From Sphingomonas sp. CROZ-RG-20F-R02-07 (GTDB taxonomy: Bacteria; Pseudomonadota; Alphaproteobacteria; Sphingomonadales; Sphingomonadaceae), in NCBI RefSeq assembly GCF_022662335.1, contig NZ_JAKNQJ010000003.1:186001-250000 (forward strand): 64,000 bases of DNA. Reading direction: 5' to 3'. This document shows, piece by piece, positions 44,397 through 52,539 of this stretch (its first letter is position 1; every line of letters begins with the position of its first letter). The position numbers and the translations under genes are program-made. Below the pieces are notes generated by a model. It was not told where the DNA came from, did no database searches, and saw nothing but the letters and a program-made list of their open reading frames with translations.

Positions 44397-45449
44397 TCAG
44401 CCGCCGAGCACGATCCGCGTGGCGCCGGCGCCGACATCGGCGAACAGAGCCGCCTCGGTGCCGGTCATCCACACCTGCCCGCGTCCCGCGAGCGCAGCAA
44501 AGAGCGCGGCGCGGCGGGCGGGATCGAGATGCGCGGCCACCTCGTCGAGCAGCAGCAGGGGCGCGCGCGCCGTCCGTTCGGCGACCAGATCGGCATGGGC
44601 GAGCACGATGCCGAGCAGCAGCGCCTTCTGCTCGCCGGTGGAGGCGAGCGCCGCGGCCTGCCCCTTGTCGGCATGCGTGACGATCAGGTCGTCGCGATGC
44701 GGGCCGGCCAGCGCCCGCCCCGCCGCCGCGTCTCGCGCGCGGCCTTGGCGCAGCGCGGCGGGCGAGGCATCGCCGCCGGGGCTGTCGAGCGCAATCGCGG
44801 CACGCGGGAAACCCACGGCAGCGGCGGCGGCCAGCCGATCGCCGAGCAACGCCACCGTTTCGCGCCGGCCCTGCGCCAGCGCCGCGCCATGCTCGGCCAT
44901 TTGCGCTTCCAGCGCGGTGAGCCATTCGGGATCGCCCGGTACGTCTTCGGCCAGCAACCGGTTGCGCGCGCGCAACGCGGCATCGTAGCGCGCGGCATTC
45001 ACGGCATGGCCGGGGCGCAAGGCCAGCACCAGCCGATCGAGAAAGCGCCGCCGTCCGCTGGCGGGCTCGACGAACAGCCGGTCCATCGCGGGCGTGAGCC
45101 ACAACACGCTCAGCCATTCGGGAAGCGCCGTCGCCGCGCTGGCCGCGCCCTGCACGCGCACGATGCGGCGCTCGGGCGCGGTGGCGATCGCGCCCGTCGC
45201 CAGATCGACCGCGCCCTGCGCTGCGTCGAGCACCGCCGCGACGCCGAACCCGCCGCCGCCGCCCTGCCGCGCCATCTCGCCCAATCCGGCGCGCCGCAGG
45301 CCCCGGCCGGGCGCCAGCAGCGACACCGCCTCCAACACGTTGGTCTTGCCCGCGCCGTTCGCGCCGGTCAGCACGACGAACCCAGCACCCGGCGACAGCG
45401 TCAGCGCGGCATGGTTGCGGAAATCGGTGAGGACGAGGCGCGACAGCAT
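44397..45449 (-). CDS. recF: DNA replication/repair protein RecF
   Basis: An SMC-like ATPase that loads RecA at gaps with RecO and RecR. 350 aa. The start reads [18 protein letters not shown], Walker A is [15 protein letters not shown], the signature region [18 protein letters not shown] is followed by [16 protein letters not shown], and Walker B is [12 protein letters not shown]. It belongs to the dnaN-recF-gyrB neighbourhood but is separated from dnaN by coq4. It starts 33 bases after the coq4 stop and may share its transcript. Confidence 0.97.
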   Translation of the reverse strand: MLSRLVLTDFRNHAALTLSPGAGFVVLTGANGAGKTNVLEAVSLLAPGRGLRRAGLGEMARQGGGGGFGVAAVLDAAQGAVDLATGAIATAPERRIVRVQGAASAATALPEWLSVLWLTPAMDRLFVEPASGRRRFLDRLVLALRPGHAVNAARYDAALRARNRLLAEDVPGDPEWLTALEAQMAEHGAALAQGRRETVALLGDRLAAAAAVGFPRAAIALDSPGGDASPAALRQGRARDAAAGRALAGPHRDDLIVTHADKGQAAALASTGEQKALLLGIVLAHADLVAERTARAPLLLLDEVAAHLDPARRAALFAALAGRGQVWMTGTEAALFADVGAGATRIVLGG

Positions 45450-45482
45450 CGCGCCTGCGTCTAGCGCGCTTATCGCGCCGCG

Positions 45483-46274
45483 TCAGGCCGCGTGCGAAAG
45501 CGCCGGCGCGGCCTTCTTGGCCTTTTGCTGGCTCATATAGGATGCCAGCGCCGGCCCCAGTTCGCGCTGCGCCGTCTGATAGGCCACCGGCGTGAGGATC
45601 CCGAGCCGCGCGCGCGCCGCTTCGAGCGGCTCGTGGAGCAGCGTGAGATAATCCTCGCCGAAGATCCACTTGGCCTTGCGCCCGTGGCGATAGCCTTCCC
45701 ACACCGCCTTCGCGAACAGGCGGTTGCCCGTCACGCCGATGCTCTTCAGCGCAGCGGCCGAGCCGATCAGCGCCCAACCCAGGCCGCCCACCTGCGCGAA
45801 GCTGAACGCGACGAGGCAGGCCTCGCCCATATTCTCGTCCGCCTTGTAGCCGGTCAGCACATGCCAGATGTCGTGGCAGTCGCGCACCCGGCGCCCCGCC
45901 CAGGCATAGGGGTGGCGCATGTCGGGCTCCGGATCGAGCCGGCTGACCGCGACCAGCCCGTCCGCCGAATAGCCGGTCTCGGCCAGCCAGTCGCGATAGG
46001 CCGCGCCGACGGTGCCCGGCGCAAAGCTCGCGCGGATCGCGGGGTCGGCGAAACGCTCGGCCAGCTCGACCTGGTCATAGGCGATCCGGCCGCCCTCGGC
46101 GGTCGCCAGCAGCCGCGCATAGAGATCGGGCGCGTTGCCGACGTTCAGCGCCCGCATGATGCGGAACACCTGGGTCGTGTCGTCGCCGTCGTTGAGCAGC
46201 TTGCGGATCGCGTCGATCGCGGTCCGCCAGTCGCGACGGCCGCTGGTGCCGGGAAAGGGAGGAAGCTTCGCCAT
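45483..46274 (-). CDS. coq4: COQ4-family protein (ubiquinone biosynthesis)
   Basis: Related to COQ4, which in eukaryotes performs oxidative decarboxylation of the C1 position of ubiquinone precursors. 263 aa. The metal-binding HDxxH region is RVRDCHDIWHVLTGYKADE; AFSFAQVGGLGWALIGSAAA and VWEGYRHGRKAKWIFGEDYL are further family blocks. ATG 46274 follows AAGGAG. It lies between dnaN and recF and has its own TTGACG/TATTGA promoter overlapped by a palindrome, so it can be regulated apart from the replication genes. The exact reaction in bacteria is inferred. Confidence 0.88.
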   Translation of the reverse strand: MAKLPPFPGTSGRRDWRTAIDAIRKLLNDGDDTTQVFRIMRALNVGNAPDLYARLLATAEGGRIAYDQVELAERFADPAIRASFAPGTVGAAYRDWLAETGYSADGLVAVSRLDPEPDMRHPYAWAGRRVRDCHDIWHVLTGYKADENMGEACLVAFSFAQVGGLGWALIGSAAALKSIGVTGNRLFAKAVWEGYRHGRKAKWIFGEDYLTLLHEPLEAARARLGILTPVAYQTAQRELGPALASYMSQQKAKKAAPALSHAA

Positions 46275-46286
46275 GGGTCGACTCCT

Positions 46287-46306
46287 TACTGACATCACTG
46301 TCAATA
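46287..46306. promoter_or_regulatory. operator-like palindrome at the coq4 promoter
   Basis: TACTGACA-TCAC-TGTCAATA: arms match at 7 of 8 bases. It covers the -10 and start-site region of the coq4 promoter, a classic repressor position. The TTGACA-n4-TGTCAA style is typical of TetR-family operators. The cognate regulator is not in the window. Confidence 0.6.
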
Positions 46307-46329
46307 AGCCAGTCACGGCATTTCGTCAA
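46301..46329 (-). promoter_or_regulatory. coq4 promoter
   Basis: Minus-strand TTGACG (46329-46324), 17-base spacer, TATTGA (46306-46301). The leader is about 20 bases with AAGGAG before the ATG. The -35 lies in the short gap after dnaN. Confidence 0.65.
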
Positions 46330-46342
46330 GCCGGCGGGCGCG

Positions 46343-47461
46343 TCACACCCGCATCGGCATCAGCACATAAAGCGCAGAGGACTTGTCGTTTTCGCGAATC
46401 AGCGTGGGCGCGGCGGCGTCCGCCAGATGCACCTCGACCGAATCGCCCTCGATCTGGCCGAGAATGTCCATCAGATAGCGGCTGTTAAAGCCGATTTCGA
46501 ACGGCGCGGAGACATATTCGCCCGGCACCTCTTCGGCGGCGGTGCCGTTTTCGGGGCTCGTCACCGACAGCGTGATCTTGTCGCGATCGAGCGCCATCTT
46601 CACCGCGCGCGTCTTTTCGGTGGCGATGGTCGAGACGCGGTCGACGCCTTCCATGAAGCTCGACGGATCGAGCTTCAGGATCTTGTCGTTCCCGGTCGGG
46701 ATCACGCGCGAATAATCGGGAAAGGTGCCGTCGATCAGCTTCGACGTCAGGACCGCCTGCCCCAGATCGAAGCGGATCTTGGTGGGCGACAGCGACACGC
46801 CGACCGAACCGTCCACCTCGTCGAGCAGCTTGCGCAGTTCGCCGACGCATTTGCGCGGCACGATCACGTCGGGCATCGTCTCGGCACCCGAAGGGCGCGG
46901 CATCGTCACGCGGGCGAGGCGATGGCCGTCGGTTGCGGCCGCCTTCAGCACCGGGTTGGCGCTTTCGCCGTCCGCGACATGGAGGAAGATGCCGTTCAGA
47001 TAATAACGCGTTTCCTCGGTCGAGATCGCGAAGCGCGTCTTGTCGATGATCTGCTTCAGCGTCTCGGCCGGCAGTTCGAACTGCGTCGGCAATTCGCCTT
47101 CGGCGATCACCGGGAAATCGTCGCGCGGCAGCGTACCGAGCGAGAAGCGTGCGCGGCCCGCCACGATCGTCATCCGCCCGTCCGCGGCGGCGAGCTGCAC
47201 CTGGCTGCCCTCGGGCAGCTTGCGCGCGATGTCGAACAGCGTGTGTGCGCTCACCGTCGTCGCGCCCGGCTGGTCGACCGCGGCGGCGACCGATTCGTTG
47301 ATCTGCAGATCAAGATCGGTCGCCATCAGCCGCAGCCGGCCCTCCGCCGTCGCCTCGATCAGCACGTTGGACAGGATGGGGATGGTGTTGCGCCGTTCCA
47401 CCACGGACTGGACGTGGCTCAGCCCCTTGAGCAGCGTCGCGCGTTCGATCGTCGCCTTCAT
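46343..47461 (-). CDS. dnaN: DNA polymerase III beta subunit (sliding clamp)
   Basis: A ring-shaped processivity clamp. 372 aa, normal length with three clamp domains. It starts MKATIERATLLKGLSHVQSV, with VVERRNTIPILSNVLIEA; KTRFAISTEETRYYLNGIFL and DGHRLARV mark domain 2, and FNSRYLMDILGQIEGD with the terminal YVLMPMRV marks domain 3. GGGGGAAG precedes the ATG. dnaA is not upstream; a divergent histidine phosphatase gene is found instead. Confidence 0.98.
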   Translation of the reverse strand: MKATIERATLLKGLSHVQSVVERRNTIPILSNVLIEATAEGRLRLMATDLDLQINESVAAAVDQPGATTVSAHTLFDIARKLPEGSQVQLAAADGRMTIVAGRARFSLGTLPRDDFPVIAEGELPTQFELPAETLKQIIDKTRFAISTEETRYYLNGIFLHVADGESANPVLKAAATDGHRLARVTMPRPSGAETMPDVIVPRKCVGELRKLLDEVDGSVGVSLSPTKIRFDLGQAVLTSKLIDGTFPDYSRVIPTGNDKILKLDPSSFMEGVDRVSTIATEKTRAVKMALDRDKITLSVTSPENGTAAEEVPGEYVSAPFEIGFNSRYLMDILGQIEGDSVEVHLADAAAPTLIRENDKSSALYVLMPMRV

Positions 47462-47563
47462 GATCTTCCCCCGGCCCCGGCCTTGCGGGGCGATCCACGC
47501 GCCGACCCTAACCAACAAGGCGGGGGCGGCACAAGCATGATGGCCCTCCTCGGGCGAGTCCGG

Positions 47564-47577
47564 TAACCGCGCGGTTA
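47564..47577. repeat. 14-bp perfect palindrome between dnaN and the phosphatase gene
   Basis: TAACCGCGCGGTTA lies about 65 bases upstream of the phosphatase ATG and 103 bases upstream of dnaN, inside the divergent promoter region. It may be an operator. No named motif was recognised. Confidence 0.45.
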
Positions 47578-47641
47578 ACGCTGACGCGCGGCGCGACCGA
47601 AAATCGGTTGCCTTCGTGCGCACCGCAAGGGAGACCGCTTC

Positions 47642-48268
47642 ATGCGACAGGGACGCGACTTCATCGCCCGCCACGGCGAAACCGTGTTCAACGCGGCGCG
47701 CCGGCTGCAGGGCGACGCGCCGCACACACCGCTGACGCGCGCCGGCTTCGCGCAGGCGGATGCGATAGGGCAGGCGTTGCGTGCCATGCTGGGCGCTCGC
47801 CCCGCGCTCACGCTCTGGGCCTCGCCCACCGGCCGCGCGCTGCAGACGCTGGCGGTGATCGCCGAACATCTCGAGCTCGACTGGCACGCCGCCCGGACCG
47901 ATGTCCGGCTGGCGGAGATCGGCATGGGCTCGTGGGGCGGCCGCTATTACGAGGCCGTGGTGGCAGAGGTGGGGCCGGTGATCGATCCCGCGACCGGGCT
48001 GCTGCGCCCCGCGCCCGATGGCGAGGATTATCCGGCGATCGCACGGCGGCTGGGCGGGTGGCTCGCCGACAGCGATGCGCCGGGCGACCGGCTGATCGTC
48101 ATGCACGGCATCTCGTCGCGCGTGCTGCGCGGCGTGATGACGGGCGCAGCGAGCGATCCGGCGGTAGGCGTGCCCGTCTCGCCCGGACTGCCGCAGGGAT
48201 CGATCGCGCTGATCGCGGCCGGGACCGAGACGATCGCGCATCGCGGCACCGGGCATGCGCCGGCATGA
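47642..48268 (+). CDS. histidine phosphatase family protein
   Basis: A 208-aa phosphoglycerate mutase-like phosphatase. The phospho-His motif is ARHGETVFNAARRLQGD; the second catalytic His is in LIVMHGISSRVLRG; LWASPTGRALQTLAVIAEHL and RLAEIGMGSWGG fit the PGAM/CobC type. It is cytosolic. The substrate cannot be assigned. It overlaps the next gene's start by 4 bases and is divergent from dnaN. Confidence 0.9.
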   Translation: MRQGRDFIARHGETVFNAARRLQGDAPHTPLTRAGFAQADAIGQALRAMLGARPALTLWASPTGRALQTLAVIAEHLELDWHAARTDVRLAEIGMGSWGGRYYEAVVAEVGPVIDPATGLLRPAPDGEDYPAIARRLGGWLADSDAPGDRLIVMHGISSRVLRGVMTGAASDPAVGVPVSPGLPQGSIALIAAGTETIAHRGTGHAPA

Positions 48269-48759
48269 AGCGTTGGCTGGCGCGGCTCCTGTTCGCCTCG
48301 GCGGTGGGGTTGGCGATGCCGGTGGCGGCGCGCGAGACGATCGGGGCGTATAAGGGCTGGGCCGCGTTTCGCGATGCCGTGCCGGCGCGCTGCTATGCGA
48401 TCGCGGCGCCGGTCCGCGCCGGCGGCCAGGCGCGCTGGCGGCCGTTCGCGAGCATCGCGACCTGGCCCGGTCGGCGACTCGGCCAATCGCTTCATGTGCG
48501 GCTCAGCCACGAGCGGGACCGGGCGTCGGCGGTAACGCTGAGCGTCGGCGAACGGCGGTTCGTGCTCGCCGCCGACCGGATCGATGCCTGGGCGACAGAC
48601 GCGCCGAGCGACCGTGCGCTCGTCGCCGCCATCCGCTCGGGCCGCAGCATGAGCGTGGAGGCGGTGGGCGTCGGCGGCCGGCCGTTTGCGGACGTCTATG
48701 CGCTGGGCGGCGCCGCGACCGCGATCGACGCCGCCGCGATCGCCTGCCGGGCGCGGTGA
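48265..48759 (+). CDS. IalB-like periplasmic protein
   Basis: A 164-aa exported protein with a Sec signal (RWLARLLFASAVGLAMPVAA). The mature part (YKGWAAFRDAVPARCYAIAA, SAVTLSVGERRFVLAADRID, RSGRSMSVEAVGVGGRPFAD) has the beta-rich pattern and paired Cys (ARCYAI ... AIACRAR) of the invasion-associated locus B family. In other alphaproteobacteria these are small envelope proteins of unclear function. It is coupled to the phosphatase gene by a 4-base overlap. Confidence 0.75.
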   Translation: MKRWLARLLFASAVGLAMPVAARETIGAYKGWAAFRDAVPARCYAIAAPVRAGGQARWRPFASIATWPGRRLGQSLHVRLSHERDRASAVTLSVGERRFVLAADRIDAWATDAPSDRALVAAIRSGRSMSVEAVGVGGRPFADVYALGGAATAIDAAAIACRAR

Positions 48760-48863
48760 ACCGGCGGAGCCGCGGCCGATCGCTTGAACAAGGCGGTTCA
48801 CGAGGAGGCGCGGAGATGTCTCGCGCGCGGCGACGCGCTCTTATTTCAAGATCCGACGATGAA

Positions 48864-48879
48864 GGCCGCAATTGCGGCC
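48864..48879. repeat. 16-bp perfect palindrome between convergent genes
   Basis: GGCCGCAATTGCGGCC lies in the 196-base gap between the IalB-like gene and merR. A short repeat CCGCTGCCT occurs twice just after it. It is probably a bidirectional transcription end, although no T run follows. Confidence 0.5.
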
Positions 48880-48955
48880 AGCACATATTCTCCGCTGCCT
48901 CCGCTGCCTCCGCGTGCACCCCCTGCCTTTGCACGCCGCCGAAGGACGGACCCGC

Positions 48956-49303
48956 CTAGCCCCCATCCTCGGCGAGCGCCCGCGCGAGCAGGTTGCGGAT
49001 TGCGGCGAGCGCCTCGCCGATCGGCGGCGCCGAAAACCCGTCCTCGTCGGCCAGCAGCCGCTGCACGCCGCGGATCGTATAACCCCGCGCGTTCAGCAGC
49101 GTGTCGATCCGGCGCACCAGCGCCACGTCCGCCGGCCGGTAATAGCGGCGGTTGCCCGCACGCTGCACCGGACGAAGCTGCGGAAACCGCGTTTCCCAAT
49201 AGCGCAGCACATGCGCGGGCAGGCCCATGTCGCGGGAGAGTTCGCCGATCGTCCGGAACGCGCCTGCGGCCTTCCCGCTCTCGTCCGGTCCGTCTCCGGC
49301 CAT
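48956..49303 (-). CDS. MerR-family transcriptional regulator
   Basis: A 115-aa regulator. The winged helix reads [20 protein letters not shown], then [20 protein letters not shown] and [20 protein letters not shown]. It is short, with no sensor cysteines, like the MerR protein usually found after ihfA in alphaproteobacteria. ATG 49303 begins one base after the ihfA stop; a GTG nine codons upstream overlaps ihfA. The target is unknown. Confidence 0.93.
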   Translation of the reverse strand: MAGDGPDESGKAAGAFRTIGELSRDMGLPAHVLRYWETRFPQLRPVQRAGNRRYYRPADVALVRRIDTLLNARGYTIRGVQRLLADEDGFSAPPIGEALAAIRNLLARALAEDGG

Positions 49304-49304
49304 G

Positions 49305-49604
49305 TTATCCGGCGGCGGCGATGCGCTCACGCATCATCTGGCTGGCGCGGAAGGTGAGCACGCGCCGAGGTGCGATCGGAACCTCGACGCCCGTCTTGGG
49401 ATTGCGCCCGACCCGCTCGCCCTTGTCGCGCAGGACGAACGTGCCGAAGCCCGAAATCTTGACGTTTTCGCCACGCGAAAGCGCCGAGCACATCTCGTAC
49501 AGAATCTGTTCGACCAGCTTGCTCGAATCGGCCCGCGAAAGCCCCACTTCGCGGTACAGCGACTCGGCCAGATCCGCTCTGGTCAACGTACCCGCAACGT
49601 CCAT
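49305..49604 (-). CDS. ihfA: integration host factor alpha subunit
   Basis: A DNA-bending protein, partner of IhfB. 99 aa. [20 protein letters not shown], then [20 protein letters not shown] with the conserved RNP beta-arm and [18 protein letters not shown] precedes the ATG. It lies between fabH and merR, the usual alphaproteobacterial order. It has its own promoter candidate overlapped by an inverted repeat. Confidence 0.95.
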   Translation of the reverse strand: MDVAGTLTRADLAESLYREVGLSRADSSKLVEQILYEMCSALSRGENVKISGFGTFVLRDKGERVGRNPKTGVEVPIAPRRVLTFRASQMMRERIAAAG

Positions 49605-49627
49605 TCCACACTCCCCCGGTGACGCAT

Positions 49628-49656
49628 ATCGTATACATAACCGCACATTGACGCAA
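49628..49656 (-). promoter_or_regulatory. ihfA promoter (candidate)
   Basis: Minus-strand TTGCGT (49656-49651), 17-base spacer, TACGAT (49633-49628). The leader is about 20 bases. Its -35 lies inside one arm of the inverted repeat at 49649-49680. Confidence 0.4.
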
Positions 49657-49680
49657 AGTAATGTATGTTTTCTTGCGTCA
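49649..49680. repeat. inverted repeat TGACGCAA/TTGCGTCA at the fabH-ihfA junction
   Basis: Perfect 8-bp arms at 49649-49656 and 49673-49680 around a 16-base AT-rich spacer. The right arm includes the fabH stop codon and the left arm covers the ihfA -35. The centre-to-centre spacing of the arms is 24 bases. It could be an operator, for example for IHF autoregulation, or a weak hairpin. Confidence 0.5.
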
Positions 49681-50661
49681 GACGCGGACGACGGCGGCCC
49701 CCCAGGTGAAACCACCGCCCATGGCCTCAAGCACGACGATCTGTCCCGTTTCGATACGCCCGTCGCGTACCGCGGTGTCGAGCGCGAGCGGCACCGATGC
49801 GGCCGAAGTGTTCGCGTGCCGGTCCACGGTGACGACCACACGCTCGGGCGCCAGGCCCAGCTTCTTCGCGGTGGCATCGAGGATGCGGGCATTGGCTTGA
49901 TGCGGCACCACCCAGTCGACATCGGCGGTTTCGAGACCCGCCAGCGCGAGCGATTCGCCCATCACCGCGGCCAGATTGACGACGGCGTGGCGAAACACCT
50001 CGCGCCCCTTCATCCTGAGCTTGCCGACCGTGCCCGTGGTCGAGGGGCCGCCATCGACATAGAGCAGCCCGTTGTGCCGCCCATCAGCATGGAGCTTGGT
50101 CGCCAGCACGCCGCGCCCGTCCGCCTCGGCGGTTTCCTGCGCCTCCAGCACGATCGCGCCCGCGCCGTCGCCGAATAGGACGCAGGTGGTGCGGTCCTCC
50201 CAATCGAGGATCCGGCTGAACGTCTCGGCGCCGATCACCAGCGCGCGCCGCGCCGTTCTCGCGCGAATCATGCTGTCGGCGACCTGCACCGCATAGAGAA
50301 AGCCCGAACAGACCGCCGCCACGTCGAACGCCACGCAATCGTCGATGCCCAGCATCGCCTGCACCTTGGTGGCGGTGGCGGGAAAGGTCTGGTCGGGCGT
50401 GGCGGTGGCCAGCACGATCAGGTCGATATCCTGCGCCAGCACCCCGGCGGCGGCGAGCGCGGCCTTGCTGGCGTCGGCCGCAAGCGTCGCCGTGGTCTCG
50501 TCGGGCCCGGCGATATGGCGGAAGCGGATGCCGGTACGCTCGACGATCCATTCGTCGGTCGTGTCGACCTGCTCGGCCAGTTCGGCGTTCGACACGCGGC
50601 GGGCGGGCAAGGCCGATCCGGTGCCGACCATCACGCTGCGCAGCACGGCGGGCCGGTTCAT
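49678..50661 (-). CDS. fabH: 3-oxoacyl-ACP synthase III
   Basis: Starts fatty acid synthesis by condensing acetyl-CoA with malonyl-ACP. 327 aa. The Cys-His-Asn triad is seen: Cys in [20 protein letters not shown], His in [16 protein letters not shown] and Asn in [30 protein letters not shown] and the terminal [13 protein letters not shown] are typical. The ATG overlaps the plsX stop by ATGA, so it is cotranscribed with rpmF-plsX. Confidence 0.97.
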   Translation of the reverse strand: MNRPAVLRSVMVGTGSALPARRVSNAELAEQVDTTDEWIVERTGIRFRHIAGPDETTATLAADASKAALAAAGVLAQDIDLIVLATATPDQTFPATATKVQAMLGIDDCVAFDVAAVCSGFLYAVQVADSMIRARTARRALVIGAETFSRILDWEDRTTCVLFGDGAGAIVLEAQETAEADGRGVLATKLHADGRHNGLLYVDGGPSTTGTVGKLRMKGREVFRHAVVNLAAVMGESLALAGLETADVDWVVPHQANARILDATAKKLGLAPERVVVTVDRHANTSAASVPLALDTAVRDGRIETGQIVVLEAMGGGFTWGAAVVRV

Positions 50662-51686
50662 GCCGCTTCCTCGAAATTACCCAGATCGTCGGCGATACGC
50701 CGAATCAGATCGTTGCGCACCATCTTGGCGGCATTACCCATCGCAGTCGCCACGCCACGCTCGTTGGCGCCGCCATGGCTCTTCACGACGATGCCGCCCA
50801 GCCCAAGAAACACCGCGCCGTTGTGATTGTTGGGATCGAGATGATCGCGCAGCAATTCGGTCGCCGGGCGCGAGATCAGGAAGCCGATCTTGGACCGCGC
50901 CGAGCTGCTGAACGCACGCTTGAGCAGGTCGCCGACGAATCGTGCGGTGCCTTCGGCGGTCTTCAGCGCGATATTGCCCGAGAAACCGTCGCACACGATC
51001 ACGTCGACCTCGCCGCGCGACAGCCGATCGCCCTCGATGAAGCCGTCGAACGTCATCGGGATGTGAGTCGCCGCCTTCAGGCGCGCCGCGGCGTCCTTGA
51101 TCTCGCCGGTGCCCTTCTGATCCTCGCTGCCGATGTTGAGCAGCGCGACGCGGGGCGAGGCGAGATCGAGCGTAGCGCGCGCATAGGCCGCGCCCATCAC
51201 CGCAAACTGGACGAGATTGTTGGCGTCGCACTCAGTGTTGGCGCCCAGATCGAGCATCACCACGTCGTTGGCGCCGAGCGTCGGCAGCAGCGCGGCGAGC
51301 GCCGGCCGGTCGATCCCCGGCAGCATCCGCAACGACAATTTGGCCATCGCCATCAGCGCGCCGGTATTGCCGCTGGAAACGGCCGCGGCGGCACGCCCCT
51401 GCTTTACCAGATCGATCGCGATCCCCATCGAGGTCGTCTTGGCGCGGCGGATCGCCTGGCTCGGCTTGTCGCTCGGGCCGACCACTTCGGGCGCGTGAAC
51501 GATCTCGCTGCTGCGCGTGAGGTTGGGATGCGCCTTGAGCCCGGCTGCGATCCGCTCCTCGTCGCCGACGAGCAGGAAGCGCATGTCATCGAACCGGCGC
51601 CGCGCACGCGCGACCCCGGCGAGCATCACGGCCAGCCCATCGTCTCCACCCATCGCATCGACGGCGATCCAGGCGTTGTCGGACAC
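50658..51686 (-). CDS. plsX: phosphate acyltransferase PlsX
   Basis: Makes acyl-phosphate from acyl-ACP for PlsY. 342 aa. [20 protein letters not shown] at the start, [38 protein letters not shown], and [15 protein letters not shown] with [14 protein letters not shown] are diagnostic. It starts at GTG 51686. It lies 29 bases after rpmF and overlaps fabH. Confidence 0.97.
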   Translation of the reverse strand: MSDNAWIAVDAMGGDDGLAVMLAGVARARRRFDDMRFLLVGDEERIAAGLKAHPNLTRSSEIVHAPEVVGPSDKPSQAIRRAKTTSMGIAIDLVKQGRAAAAVSSGNTGALMAMAKLSLRMLPGIDRPALAALLPTLGANDVVMLDLGANTECDANNLVQFAVMGAAYARATLDLASPRVALLNIGSEDQKGTGEIKDAAARLKAATHIPMTFDGFIEGDRLSRGEVDVIVCDGFSGNIALKTAEGTARFVGDLLKRAFSSSARSKIGFLISRPATELLRDHLDPNNHNGAVFLGLGGIVVKSHGGANERGVATAMGNAAKMVRNDLIRRIADDLGNFEEAA

Positions 51687-51715
51687 GGCCGGCGATCCTT
51701 TTTCAGTGGAGGGCG

Positions 51716-51895
51716 TCAGGCCTCGACCGAGACGATCTCGCGGCCATTATAATGGCCGCAGGAGTTGCACAGGTGATGTGGGCGCTTCAGCTCGCCGCAG
51801 TTCGGGCATTCCTGGAACGAAGCCACGGTCAGCGAATCATGCCCACGGCGCATGCCGCGCTTGGAGGGCGAAGTCTTTCTTTTGGGGACGGCCAT
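51716..51895 (-). CDS. rpmF: 50S ribosomal protein L32
   Basis: A small large-subunit protein. 59 aa. [20 protein letters not shown] opens the protein, and a four-cysteine zinc ribbon follows ([20 protein letters not shown]). It heads the rpmF-plsX-fabH-ihfA-merR cluster that ties ribosome and membrane lipid synthesis. It is divergent from the MAPEG gene with about 200 bases between them. Confidence 0.97.
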   Translation of the reverse strand: MAVPKRKTSPSKRGMRRGHDSLTVASFQECPNCGELKRPHHLCNSCGHYNGREIVSVEA

Positions 51896-52098
51896 TTCGG
51901 CACCTTGTTCTTCGGGATTCGAATACAGGAAGCCCCCGACCCGACGCTTTCGGCAACCGGTGGAGACAACCACCGGCCGCGTGAGTGCCTGTTGGCCGGA
52001 GGCTTCGCGAAGCGTGGCGCTATAGCGATTCCCGCCGCCGTTGCAAGCGCGCGGAACCGGTGGCAGGGCGTTCGTACCGTTGAAGGAGTTCGTGCCGC

Positions 52099-52539
52099 AT
52101 GATCCTGCCCGTCACCCTGACCATTGCGGCGGCCCTGGCGGTCGTCAACCTGTGGCTCGCGTTCCGGATCGTGCCGACTCGGCTGCGTGACAAGGTGCTG
52201 GTGGGCGACAATGGCGATGTGCGGCTGCACGCACGGATGCGCGCGCAGGCCAATCTGGTCGAATATGCGCCGTTCGTGCTGATCCTGCTGGCGCTGATCG
52301 AACTGGGCGGAGGATCGCCGATGGGCCTGTGGATCCTGGGGATGGCGTTCGTGATCGCCCGCATCCTGCACGGCTTCGGCATGGACCGGCTGCAATCCAA
52401 TCCGCTGCGGGCGGGCGGCGCGCTCGCCACCTGGGTGATCCTCGCGGTGCTGGCGGGCTGGGCGCTGGCGATGGCTTATGGCGCGCGCGAAGCCGGATTG
52501 CCGGGAACGCTGGTCGTCACACCGGTGGCGCACGCATGA
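52099..52539 (+). CDS. MAPEG-family membrane protein
   Basis: A 146-aa integral membrane protein with four spans. The conserved block [20 protein letters not shown] carries the MAPEG signature (RxxRAxxNxxEY), and [12 protein letters not shown] follows. Family members are glutathione transferase-like or leukotriene synthase-like; the bacterial substrate is unknown. It overlaps the next M28 peptidase gene by ATGA. Confidence 0.9.
   Translation: MILPVTLTIAAALAVVNLWLAFRIVPTRLRDKVLVGDNGDVRLHARMRAQANLVEYAPFVLILLALIELGGGSPMGLWILGMAFVIARILHGFGMDRLQSNPLRAGGALATWVILAVLAGWALAMAYGAREAGLPGTLVVTPVAHA

Noticed and set aside
46343..47461. replication origin next to dnaN
   Set aside because: No dnaA gene, no cluster of DnaA boxes (TTATCCACA) and no AT-rich unwinding region were seen around dnaN, recF or gyrB.
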